Shown here piece by piece: positions 52,870-60,211 of a DNA stretch of 64,000 nucleotides. Origin of the DNA: Microbacterium esteraromaticum (GTDB lineage: Bacteria; Actinomycetota; Actinomycetes; Actinomycetales; Microbacteriaceae); contig NZ_JAEMWU010000001.1 in NCBI RefSeq assembly GCF_017303215.1, forward strand, positions 2,108,001-2,172,000. The letters run 5' to 3'. Each line of letters begins with the position of its first letter. Within the stretch, counting starts at the first letter, position 1. The position numbers and the translations under genes are program-made. The notes under the pieces are model-generated. The model had not been told where the DNA came from, made no database searches, and was given only the letters and a program-made list of their open reading frames with translations.

Positions 52870-52875
52870 AGACTA
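52870..52875 (-). promoter_or_regulatory. -10 hexamer TAGTCT, leaderless gamma-CA gene
   Basis: On the reverse strand TAGTCT is 7 nt before the ATG at 52862. A 16-bp palindrome covers the -35 position. Confidence 0.6.
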
Positions 52876-52884
52876 CCCTCAGAA

Positions 52885-52900
52885 CCGCGGAATTCCGCGG
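52885..52900. promoter_or_regulatory. Perfect palindrome CCGCGGAATTCCGCGG
   Basis: A 16-bp perfect palindrome without spacer, centred near -31 of the carbonic anhydrase promoter. It is likely an operator or a hairpin in the divergent region. Confidence 0.55.
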
Positions 52901-52913
52901 CTGAACAGGCGTG

Positions 52914-52932
52914 TAAGCCTTGCCTAGGCTTG
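52914..52932 (+). promoter_or_regulatory. DtxR/IdeR-type box upstream of dps
   Basis: TAAGCCTTGCCTAGGCTTG is a 19-bp partly symmetric site (AAGCC-n7-GGCTT). Its complement contains TAGGCAAGGCTTAC, matching the DtxR/IdeR consensus at nearly all core positions. It covers the -35 zone of a dps promoter whose -10 is TAGCGT at 52956-52961. Confidence 0.68.
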
Positions 52933-53002
52933 CTTGCGGAATGGTTCAGGGTGAGTAGCGTTGTCTTCAGTGGACACCGGAAACCCACGCAGGAGGAACA
53001 CG

Positions 53003-53488
53003 ATGACCGATTCGAAGACCATCCCCGCCACCGCCGTCGACCCCACCGTCGCAGCGGCAGCCGCCCAGTTCCTGTCGCCGATCGTGCACAGCATGCAGGC
53101 TCTCGTGGTCAACGGCAAGCAGGCGCACTGGCACGTGCGCGGTGCGAACTTCGTCGGCGTGCACGAGTTCCTCGACACGCTCGTCGCGCACGCGATGGAC
53201 TTCGCCGACACGGCCGCGGAGCGCATCGTCGCCCTCGGCCTGCCCATCGACGCCCGCGTCGCGACGGTCGCCGCCAAGGCAGCGCCGACGCAGGTCTCGG
53301 CCGGATTCGCTGGCTCGGACGACCTCGTCCGCGCGGTGATCGCCGACATCGATGCCGCCCTGGTCGAGATCAAGGCCGCTGTCGAGGGCCTCGACGAGGT
53401 CGATCTGACCAGCCAGGACGTCGCGATCGAGATCCAGCGCGGTCTGGAGAAGGACCGCTGGTTCCTCATCTCGCACATCGCCGCCTGA
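53003..53488 (+). CDS. dps: Dps family ferritin-like DNA-protecting protein
   Basis: A 161-residue four-helix protein that forms a dodecameric shell, binds DNA and oxidises ferrous iron. The ferroxidase region is KQAHWHVRGANFVGVHEFLDTLVAHAMDFADTAAERI, with the His-x-His and Asp/Glu pattern of the family. AGGAGG precedes the ATG. An iron box upstream suggests DtxR-type control. Divergent from the carbonic anhydrase gene. Confidence 0.95.
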   Translation: MTDSKTIPATAVDPTVAAAAAQFLSPIVHSMQALVVNGKQAHWHVRGANFVGVHEFLDTLVAHAMDFADTAAERIVALGLPIDARVATVAAKAAPTQVSAGFAGSDDLVRAVIADIDAALVEIKAAVEGLDEVDLTSQDVAIEIQRGLEKDRWFLISHIAA

Positions 53489-53503
53489 CACACTCAGACG
53501 CCG

Positions 53504-53535
53504 ACGCCCGCCTCGTGGTTCCACGAGGCGGGCGT
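53504..53535 (+). terminator. Terminator after dps
   Basis: ACGCCCGCCTCGTGG and its perfect 15-bp complement with a 2-nt centre, 15 bp past the dps stop and before a convergent gene. Confidence 0.8.
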
Positions 53536-53556
53536 TCGCGTCTCTGGGGCCGCCCC

Positions 53557-55044
53557 TCAGCCCAGGTGCGTCAGGCGTCCGCCCAGCAGCGTGGCTGCGA
53601 CGGGCATCCGACGCAGGCTCTCCCGGTCGGCCGTGAGCGGGTCCTCGGAGCAGACGACGAGATCCGCGGTACCGCCGATCTCGAGGTCCGTGATGCCATG
53701 GCGACTACTGGCGCGCAACGCCGTCCCGATCGGTACCTGTTCCTCGGGATGCCACGGAGCGCGCTCGTCCCCCGTGCGGTGCACGGCGGCGGCGATCGTG
53801 ACCCACGGGTCCAGCGGTGCCACGGGGGCATCCGACCCGAATCGCACCGCGACATCCGCACTCAACAGCGAGGCGACCGGATGGCTGATCGCGCTCTGGT
53901 GCTGCCACAGCGAGCCGACGAGGTCGCGGTCATCGACCGCGTGCGTCGGCTGCACGCTCGCCACGACGCCCAGTCGCGCGAAGCGCGCCAGATCGGCGTG
54001 ACGCACGAGCTGCGCATGCTCGATCGTGCCGCGCGCCTGCGTGTAGGTGAACGCGTCGAGGGCGGATGCCACCGCACGGTCGCCGATGGCGTGCACGGCC
54101 ACCTCGATTCCGGCGCCGGTCGCCGTCGTCAGATAGTCGCGCAGTTGCTCGGGGTCGATCGTGAACTCCCCGAAGTTCTGCGGGTCGTCACCGTACGCAT
54201 GTGAGCAGGCCGCGGTGCGGGTGCCGAGCGACCCGTCCGTGATGAGCTTGAGCGGCCCGACGTGCACCAGATCATCGGTACCGCCGAGGATGTTCCCCGT
54301 GCGCAGCCCGGCGTCGATCGCGCGCTGCAGGTTGGCCGCGTAGAAGGCGAACTCCACCCGGTGTGCATCGAATCCGGCATCCGCCCGCCGCTGCCACGCG
54401 TCGGCGTTCCACGCCATGTCGAAGTCGACGATGCCGGTGACTCCGCGGCTCGCGGCGCGCTCTCCGGCGCGGCGCACGGCGGCATCCGCCACCGCGTCAT
54501 CTGCCGTGTTCAATCGGCGCGAGATCTCGAACGCGTCCTCTTCACGCAGCATCCCGTCGGGTGTCGGGGCGAAGCCCTCCCGGCGGAATGCGGCGGAGTT
54601 GAGCCAGACGCTGTGCACGTCCATGTTGATGAGGTAGGTCGGCCGGTCGCCGCATGCCGCGTCGATCACCGCCAACGAGGGCGCATCGAGCCACAGCGCA
54701 TCACGCATGCCGGCTCCGACGACCCGACCATCCGACAGCGGCGCGGCCGCGCCCATCAGACGGGCGGCCTCCGCCGCGCTTCGCACCTCGCCGAGCTGCA
54801 CCCGTTCCGCATCGAGCGCCCACTGCACCGTGTGCACATGGTGGTCCCACAGACCGGGCAGCACCCGGCTCCCGTGGCCGTCCAGCACGACGCCATGGGC
54901 CGCCAGGTCACCGGTCGGGGCGATATCGGCGATGCGCCCGCGCTCGATCATCAGGTCGACGGGCTCGTCGCCGAACGCGACCGCCGCGGGGCCGGTCAGC
55001 CGCACGGCACGCACGACGTCGACCCGGTCTCCGCGCGCCGTCAC
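53557..55044 (-). CDS. YtcJ-like amidohydrolase
   Basis: A 495-residue metal-dependent hydrolase of the amidohydrolase 3 (YtcJ) group. Active-site elements are DHHVHT, the Lys in LKLITDGSLGTRT, His in VAVHAIGDRA, His in TIEHAQLVRH and the Asp in FGSDAPVAPLD. The N- and C-termini form the small beta-domain (LPGLWDHHVHT is preceded by its strands). Substrate unknown. The GTG at 55044 overlaps the PaiB stop by 4 bp, so the two are cotranscribed. Confidence 0.92.
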   Translation of the reverse strand: MTARGDRVDVVRAVRLTGPAAVAFGDEPVDLMIERGRIADIAPTGDLAAHGVVLDGHGSRVLPGLWDHHVHTVQWALDAERVQLGEVRSAAEAARLMGAAAPLSDGRVVGAGMRDALWLDAPSLAVIDAACGDRPTYLINMDVHSVWLNSAAFRREGFAPTPDGMLREEDAFEISRRLNTADDAVADAAVRRAGERAASRGVTGIVDFDMAWNADAWQRRADAGFDAHRVEFAFYAANLQRAIDAGLRTGNILGGTDDLVHVGPLKLITDGSLGTRTAACSHAYGDDPQNFGEFTIDPEQLRDYLTTATGAGIEVAVHAIGDRAVASALDAFTYTQARGTIEHAQLVRHADLARFARLGVVASVQPTHAVDDRDLVGSLWQHQSAISHPVASLLSADVAVRFGSDAPVAPLDPWVTIAAAVHRTGDERAPWHPEEQVPIGTALRASSRHGITDLEIGGTADLVVCSEDPLTADRESLRRMPVAATLLGGRLTHLG

Positions 55045-55682
55045 GAACGGTGCTCCACGCGCGCGATGTGCGCCCGACGCATCTCGGCGGCCAACGCGGC
55101 GTCTGCGTAGGGCCCGTCGCCCTCCAATTGCTCCAGCACCCGCTCGACCGTCTCAGGCGGACGGTTCTGACTGAGCTTTCGCTTGGCGACAACCTTCGTG
55201 GGTGTGAGCCGGAAACCCACCGTCCCTGCGGCCAGCCGCTGCACGTACGCTTCGTCGTTGGGCGGCGTCCACATACCGCGCGGATCGGCCAGGCGGCTCT
55301 CGAACAGGGCGGTCATGCGCTCCAGCACCCGCAGGTTCTCTTCGTCCGAGAGGATCTCGGGGACCCCACTCAGATGCACCGAGACGAAGTTCCACGTGGG
55401 GACACCCGCAACATCGCCGTACCAGCCCGGCGAGATGTAGCCGTGCGGGCCCTGGAACATCACCAGCAGCTCGCGGGAACCCAGCCCATGAATCAGGTCG
55501 TCCGGGCGCCCGACATGACCGACGATCGTCAGGTCGTCGCGATCCTCATCGAGAAGGATCGCGTAATGCGAGGCGACGAGCCCGTCATCGCCGTCACTGA
55601 CGATCGTCGCCCACGGGTGGCGCTGGATCACCCGACGGATCTCGGTCGGGTCGGTCATAGCGAAACTGGGATTCTGGCGCAC
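55041..55682 (-). CDS. PaiB-like FMN-binding protein
   Basis: A 213-residue flavin-binding split-barrel protein (MRQNPSFAMTDPTEIRRVIQRHPWATIV, then GHVGRPDDLIHGLG, FQGPHGYISPGWYGD, VPTWNFVSVHLSG). The PaiB family in Bacillus was described as negative regulators of sporulation and protease genes, but many members are probably oxidoreductases or heme degraders. It heads the unit with the amidohydrolase gene. Confidence 0.9.
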   Translation of the reverse strand: MRQNPSFAMTDPTEIRRVIQRHPWATIVSDGDDGLVASHYAILLDEDRDDLTIVGHVGRPDDLIHGLGSRELLVMFQGPHGYISPGWYGDVAGVPTWNFVSVHLSGVPEILSDEENLRVLERMTALFESRLADPRGMWTPPNDEAYVQRLAAGTVGFRLTPTKVVAKRKLSQNRPPETVERVLEQLEGDGPYADAALAAEMRRAHIARVEHRS

Positions 55683-55721
55683 CGTCCCAGCCTATGACCG
55701 ACCCGACCGATCGGGATCCGA

Positions 55722-57200
55722 CTACTTGCCGCCGACGACCCGGATCGCCTGCGTCTTCCAGTTCTCGTACGAAGGATCGCCCTGCATGAACGCCGCAACC
55801 TGCTCGGGCGTGGCCGTCAGCTTCGGGTCGTTGTCGAGATACTTCTTCGTCTCGCGTGCCACCAGCCCCGACAGCACCAGCAAGCCGATGAGGTTCGGCA
55901 GCGCCATCAGGCCGTTCATCACGTCCGAGAACGCCCACACGACACCGAGCTGCACGGTGCAGCCGATGAACACAACGAGCGAGAAGATGATGCGGAACGG
56001 GATCACCGCGCGACGCCCGAGCAGACGCTCGATACTGCGCTCGCCGTAGTACGACCATCCGAGGATCGTCGAGCTCGCGAACAGCACGAGACCGACCGTC
56101 ACGATGTAGTGCCCCCACTCGCCCGGCAGACCGTGCGAGAACGCCTCACCCGTCATCAGAGCGGGGCTCATCTGCTCACCGGTCTCAGGATCGGTCATGT
56201 TCCACACGCCGGTGGTGATGATGACCAGGCCGGTGAAGGTGACGACGATGATCGTGTCGATGAAGGTCTGCGTCATCGACACGAGGCCCTGACGCACCGG
56301 GTGGCTGGTCTTCGCCGCTGCAGCCGCGATGGCCGCCGACCCCATGCCCGACTCGTTCGAGAAGATACCGCGCGCGACACCGAACTGCACCGCGATGATG
56401 ATCGCCGAACCGGCGAAGCCGCCGACGGCGCTGGTACCGGTGAAGGCATCGGTGAAGATCTGCGCGAACGCCGCGGGCACACCGCTGATGTTGGCGATCA
56501 GGATGTACAGGGCGCCGAGTACATAGAAGATGATCATCACGGGCACGAGTCCGGCGGTCACGCGACCGATCGACTTGATGCCGCCGACCAGCACCAGCAG
56601 CGCGAAGATCGTCAACGCCAGACCGGTCACCCAGGTGGGAACGCTGAAGCTGTTCTCGAGGTTCGCCGAGATCGAGTTGCCCTGCGTCATGTTGCCGATA
56701 CCGAAACTGGCGATCACGGCGGCGACGGCGAAGAAGATCGCGAGGAACTTGCCGAAGCCGTTCGGGATGCCGCGCTCAAGGTAGTACTGCGGACCGCCGT
56801 TCTTCTCGCCGGCGGAGTCGGTGGTGCGGAACCGCACGCCCAAGAACGACTCGGAGTACTTCGACGCCATACCGACGAGCCCAGTGATCCACATCCAGAA
56901 CAGCGCACCGGGGCCACCGATTCCGATCGCGGTCGCCACGCCGACAATGTTGCCGGTGCCGACCGTCGCTGCCAGCGCGGTCGTCAGCGCCTGGAACTGC
57001 GAGATGTCGCCGTCGGCTCCGGGGTCGCGGCGTGTGAAGAGCCCCAGCCGCAGTGCTGCGCCGAGTCGCAGGAATTGGATGCCACCCAGGCGGATGGTGA
57101 GGTAGAGCCCGGTGCCGAGCAGCAGCGGGATGAGCACCCAGGGTCCCCAGATGACACCGCTGAGCCATCCGAGGAAACCCTCGATTTCTGACAGGTCCAT
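55722..57200 (-). CDS. Alanine/glycine:cation symporter (AGCS family)
   Basis: A 492-residue sodium-coupled amino acid transporter with about eleven membrane helices. Family blocks are SQFQALTTALAATVGTGNIVGVATAI, GPGALFWMWITGLVGMASKYSE, GGPQYYLERG, NESGMGSAAIAAAAA and FASSTILGWSYYGERSIERL. Specificity (alanine or glycine) is family knowledge. ATG at 57200 after AGGAGA. Single gene. Confidence 0.94.
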   Translation of the reverse strand: MDLSEIEGFLGWLSGVIWGPWVLIPLLLGTGLYLTIRLGGIQFLRLGAALRLGLFTRRDPGADGDISQFQALTTALAATVGTGNIVGVATAIGIGGPGALFWMWITGLVGMASKYSESFLGVRFRTTDSAGEKNGGPQYYLERGIPNGFGKFLAIFFAVAAVIASFGIGNMTQGNSISANLENSFSVPTWVTGLALTIFALLVLVGGIKSIGRVTAGLVPVMIIFYVLGALYILIANISGVPAAFAQIFTDAFTGTSAVGGFAGSAIIIAVQFGVARGIFSNESGMGSAAIAAAAAKTSHPVRQGLVSMTQTFIDTIIVVTFTGLVIITTGVWNMTDPETGEQMSPALMTGEAFSHGLPGEWGHYIVTVGLVLFASSTILGWSYYGERSIERLLGRRAVIPFRIIFSLVVFIGCTVQLGVVWAFSDVMNGLMALPNLIGLLVLSGLVARETKKYLDNDPKLTATPEQVAAFMQGDPSYENWKTQAIRVVGGK

Positions 57201-57291
57201 GTATTCTCCTGACGCGTCGTTGCGAGTGGATGACGCCATCCTATTCACAGCCGACGCCCAGGCCTACTCACAGACGACGATCAGGTTCCCG

Positions 57292-58305
57292 TCACCGCTG
57301 ACAGGACGGACACCAGTAGAGCTTGCGCGCTCCGATCTCTTCCAGCGCGATCTCGGTACCGCAGACCCGACAGGGCAGGCCCGCCCGATGATAAACCCAG
57401 TGACGGTCGTCACGACTCGCCATCGCGGCGCGGTAGTCATCGCCCGTCAGACCATCCATGGTCATCATCTGGCCGGTCTCGACGCCGATCGCCAGCAGCC
57501 TCACCCAATCGCGCCACAGTTCGCGCACGACCTCCTCGGGCACCTCGCGCCCGGGTGTGTGCGGGTCCAGGCGCGCGCGGAAGAGCATCTCGGCGCGGTA
57601 CACGTTGCCAATCCCGCTCACCACCGCCTGGTCCATCAGCATTAGGGCGATCGGTGTGGGCTTGCGTCGCACCACGCGCACGAAACGCTCTTCTCCCTCG
57701 GCCGGGTCACCGACCAGCGGGTCGGGACCGAGCTTGGCCACCGTCGCCAGCATCTCATCCGGGGTCTGCAGTACGCACGCCGTCGGCCCACGCAGGTCGG
57801 CGCAGGTGCTCTTCGTCAGCAAGCGCAACCGCACTTGTCCCACCACGGGCGGCGGCCACTCGTCGCCGTCGTCGGCGAGCCCACGCGTCTGCTCCGACAT
57901 GCGAACATGCACACGGGCCTTGCGCGGAGCCCCGATGGATCGCAACGAGTTCTCACCGGCGTCGTCGAAGATCGCGTCTTCGGCCGGCTCCGCGTCGAGT
58001 TCGGTGCCGCGCTGGTTGGTCTGCCCCATGCGGCCGTTCGCCGATGCAATGGTGGCATCCGCAACGATCTCACCGGCGAAGTCCCACGCTCCGTACAGTC
58101 CCAGGTGCACCCGCAACCACACGGCATCCTCGAACTCGAGAAACATCTGCTTGCCGACGGCCATCGCCTGCAGCATCTCGCGACCGTCGAGCACACTCGC
58201 GCCCTCGGCGAATCGCCCCTGGGGGCTGGACGCACCCACCGGCAGGTTCACGAAGTTGCGGCTGAACTGCCGAGCGATGCGATGGACGGAATGCCCCTCA
58301 GGCAT
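57292..58305 (-). CDS. nei: Fpg/Nei family DNA glycosylase (Nei2-like)
   Basis: A 337-residue base-excision repair enzyme. MPEGHSVHR gives the N-terminal catalytic Pro2 and Glu3. SGIGNVYRAEMLFRA is the helix-two-turn-helix region, and the C-terminal zinc finger is CRVCGTEI...LYWCPSCQ. It removes oxidised pyrimidines or formamidopyrimidines. It is longer than the usual 270 residues because of an acidic loop (residues about 110-150). The ATG at 58305 lies one base after the rpiB stop. Confidence 0.93.
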   Translation of the reverse strand: MPEGHSVHRIARQFSRNFVNLPVGASSPQGRFAEGASVLDGREMLQAMAVGKQMFLEFEDAVWLRVHLGLYGAWDFAGEIVADATIASANGRMGQTNQRGTELDAEPAEDAIFDDAGENSLRSIGAPRKARVHVRMSEQTRGLADDGDEWPPPVVGQVRLRLLTKSTCADLRGPTACVLQTPDEMLATVAKLGPDPLVGDPAEGEERFVRVVRRKPTPIALMLMDQAVVSGIGNVYRAEMLFRARLDPHTPGREVPEEVVRELWRDWVRLLAIGVETGQMMTMDGLTGDDYRAAMASRDDRHWVYHRAGLPCRVCGTEIALEEIGARKLYWCPSCQR

Positions 58306-58306
58306 G

Positions 58307-58825
58307 TCAGGCGCGCGGCCCGTCGGCGGCGCCGGCCTCTCCTCGACGAGGATCGGGCAGCAGCGACCCGTCCTTCTCGAAGTCGGCGATCTGGCCGATG
58401 CGTCGCACGTGGCGCTCATCACCCGTGAACGGGGTCGCGATGAACAGATCGATGAACGACGTCACCTCGTCGAACGTGTGCTGGCGCGCGCCGATCGAGA
58501 TGACATTGGCGTCATTGTGCTCGCGTGCCAGCTCCGCCGTCGATTCGTTCCACACCAGGGCGGCGCGGATGCCCTGCACCTTGTTCGCCGCGATCTGCTC
58601 ACCGTTGCCGGATCCGCCGAACACCACGCCGAGCGCCTCGACACCCGCCGACTGATCGGCGATGACGGCCTGCGCCGCACGAATGCAGAATGAGGGATAG
58701 TCATCGAGCGCGTCGTACTCCACCGGGCCGTGGTCGATCACATCGTGCCCAGCGGCGCTCAGGTGCTGCTGCAGGCGGGTCGAGAAGTCGAGTCCGGCGT
58801 GGTCGGTGGCGATATGGATGCGCAT
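58307..58825 (-). CDS. rpiB: Ribose-5-phosphate isomerase B
   Basis: A 172-residue RpiB/LacA/LacB family enzyme converting ribulose-5-phosphate and ribose-5-phosphate in the pentose phosphate pathway. Motifs: MRIHIATDHAGLDFS, VFGGSGNGEQIAANKVQGIRAAL, EHNDANVISIGAR. TAGGAT (58833-58838) stands 7 nt before the ATG at 58825, so the transcript is leaderless. It is directly followed by nei. Confidence 0.94.
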   Translation of the reverse strand: MRIHIATDHAGLDFSTRLQQHLSAAGHDVIDHGPVEYDALDDYPSFCIRAAQAVIADQSAGVEALGVVFGGSGNGEQIAANKVQGIRAALVWNESTAELAREHNDANVISIGARQHTFDEVTSFIDLFIATPFTGDERHVRRIGQIADFEKDGSLLPDPRRGEAGAADGPRA

Positions 58826-58832
58826 ACCGTCC

Positions 58833-58838
58833 ATCCTA
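58833..58838 (-). promoter_or_regulatory. -10 hexamer TAGGAT, leaderless rpiB
   Basis: On the reverse strand the hexamer is 7 nt before ATG 58825, favouring it over the in-frame ATG at 58834. Confidence 0.6.
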
Positions 58839-58861
58839 CGTACGCCGGACTCTCCCACCGC

Positions 58862-60055
58862 CTACGGGGCGAGCCCGGCGGCAGCCGGCTTGAAGCCCGC
58901 CCGAATGTTCTCACAGCATCCGGGGCGACACACGTCGTACCAGGGTCCAAGACCCGTGACATGGGCGCGCTCGCCAGCCGGCCGGCCTTCCAGGCGCTCC
59001 TGCACCAGGTCGACGATTCCCGCAACGAACGCCGGCGAGACGCCGGGCGTCGGCGTACGGGCGAACAGCAGTCCCGCCTCGTCAGCGGCCTCCTTCGCCT
59101 CGGTGTCGAGATCCCACAGCACCTCCATGTGGTCGCTCATGAACCCGACCGGCACGACCACGACCGCACTGCGACCGCGCTGCGGGAGCTCGGAGATCAC
59201 ATCGCACACATCCGGTTCGAGCCACGGCTGGGTCGGCGGGCCGGAACGCGACTGGTAGACGAGCTCCCACGGCACATCCGCCGCGGCCGGTGTGAGCCGA
59301 GCCACCTGCTCCATCACCCAGGCGGCGACCGCCTCGTGCTGCGCGGCGTATGCGCCGCCGTCGCCCCAGTCCACATCGCGCGGCCCCGAGCGCTGGGCAT
59401 CCGCGGTGGGGATGCTGTGCGTCGAGAACAGCACGTGAATCGCCTCGGCCGCGATGCCTTCATCCAGACGCGCGCGGACGGCATCGTCGACTCCCTCGAC
59501 GAACGCCTGCACGAACCCGGGGTGATCGAAGAACGGGCGGATCTTGTCGATCGTGACCACACCGTCGTACTCGGTGCCATCGAGCACACGCGAGAAGTCC
59601 TCGCGGTACTGCCGGCAACTCGAGAACGAGCTGTAGGCACTCGTCGCGAACGCGATCAGTGAGGTGTGCCCGTTGCCTGCGGCCTCGGCGACAGCGTCCT
59701 CCAGATAAGGCGCCCAGTTGCGGTTGCCCCAGTACACCGGAAGGTCGATGGCACGGGCCGCGAGCTCGGCTTCCAACGCTGCCTTCAGCGATCGGTTCTG
59801 CGCATTGATCGGGCTGATGCCGCCAAACGCGCGGTAGTGGTGCGCGACCTCTTCCAACCGCTCATCGGGAATGCCTCTCCCCCGCGTCACATTGCGCAGG
59901 AAGGGAATGACATCCTCTTGACCCTCCGGCCCGCCGAAGCCCGCGAGCAGGATCGCGTCGTAGGCGACAGGGGTCTCGATGTGCGGAGCGCCCGCGGCCG
60001 CAGCCGGGGACGCATGGGAAACGGCATCCGATTCTGGGGAGTTCACGGGCGCCAT
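58862..60055 (-). CDS. cpfC: Coproporphyrin III ferrochelatase (HemH/CpfC)
   Basis: A 397-residue enzyme that inserts Fe(II) into coproporphyrin III (the actinobacterial heme route) or protoporphyrin. Motifs: DAILLAGFGGPEG, HYRAFGGISPINAQN, VYWGNRNWAPY, VLFSTHSIP with the catalytic-site His, and LVYQSRSGPPTQPWLEPDV. The C-terminus has CRPGCC (Cys376, Cys380, Cys381), which with an internal Cys (SSCRQYRE) fits the [2Fe-2S] cluster known in actinobacterial ferrochelatases. ATG at 60055 after AGGAG at about 11 nt. Divergent from pepN. Confidence 0.94.
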   Translation of the reverse strand: MAPVNSPESDAVSHASPAAAAGAPHIETPVAYDAILLAGFGGPEGQEDVIPFLRNVTRGRGIPDERLEEVAHHYRAFGGISPINAQNRSLKAALEAELAARAIDLPVYWGNRNWAPYLEDAVAEAAGNGHTSLIAFATSAYSSFSSCRQYREDFSRVLDGTEYDGVVTIDKIRPFFDHPGFVQAFVEGVDDAVRARLDEGIAAEAIHVLFSTHSIPTADAQRSGPRDVDWGDGGAYAAQHEAVAAWVMEQVARLTPAAADVPWELVYQSRSGPPTQPWLEPDVCDVISELPQRGRSAVVVVPVGFMSDHMEVLWDLDTEAKEAADEAGLLFARTPTPGVSPAFVAGIVDLVQERLEGRPAGERAHVTGLGPWYDVCRPGCCENIRAGFKPAAAGLAP

Positions 60056-60211
60056 GATGGCACCCGCTCCTATGAAACAGCGCGGAACACCGGCGCGCGC
60101 GAGCGTCCCTACTGGCGCAACCACGCCGCTGGCGTAGGCTGTCATGGTTGCCGTCGGCGCCAGCAGTGCCGACGCACGCCGACACCCCTCCACCCATGGG
60201 AGATAACAGCA

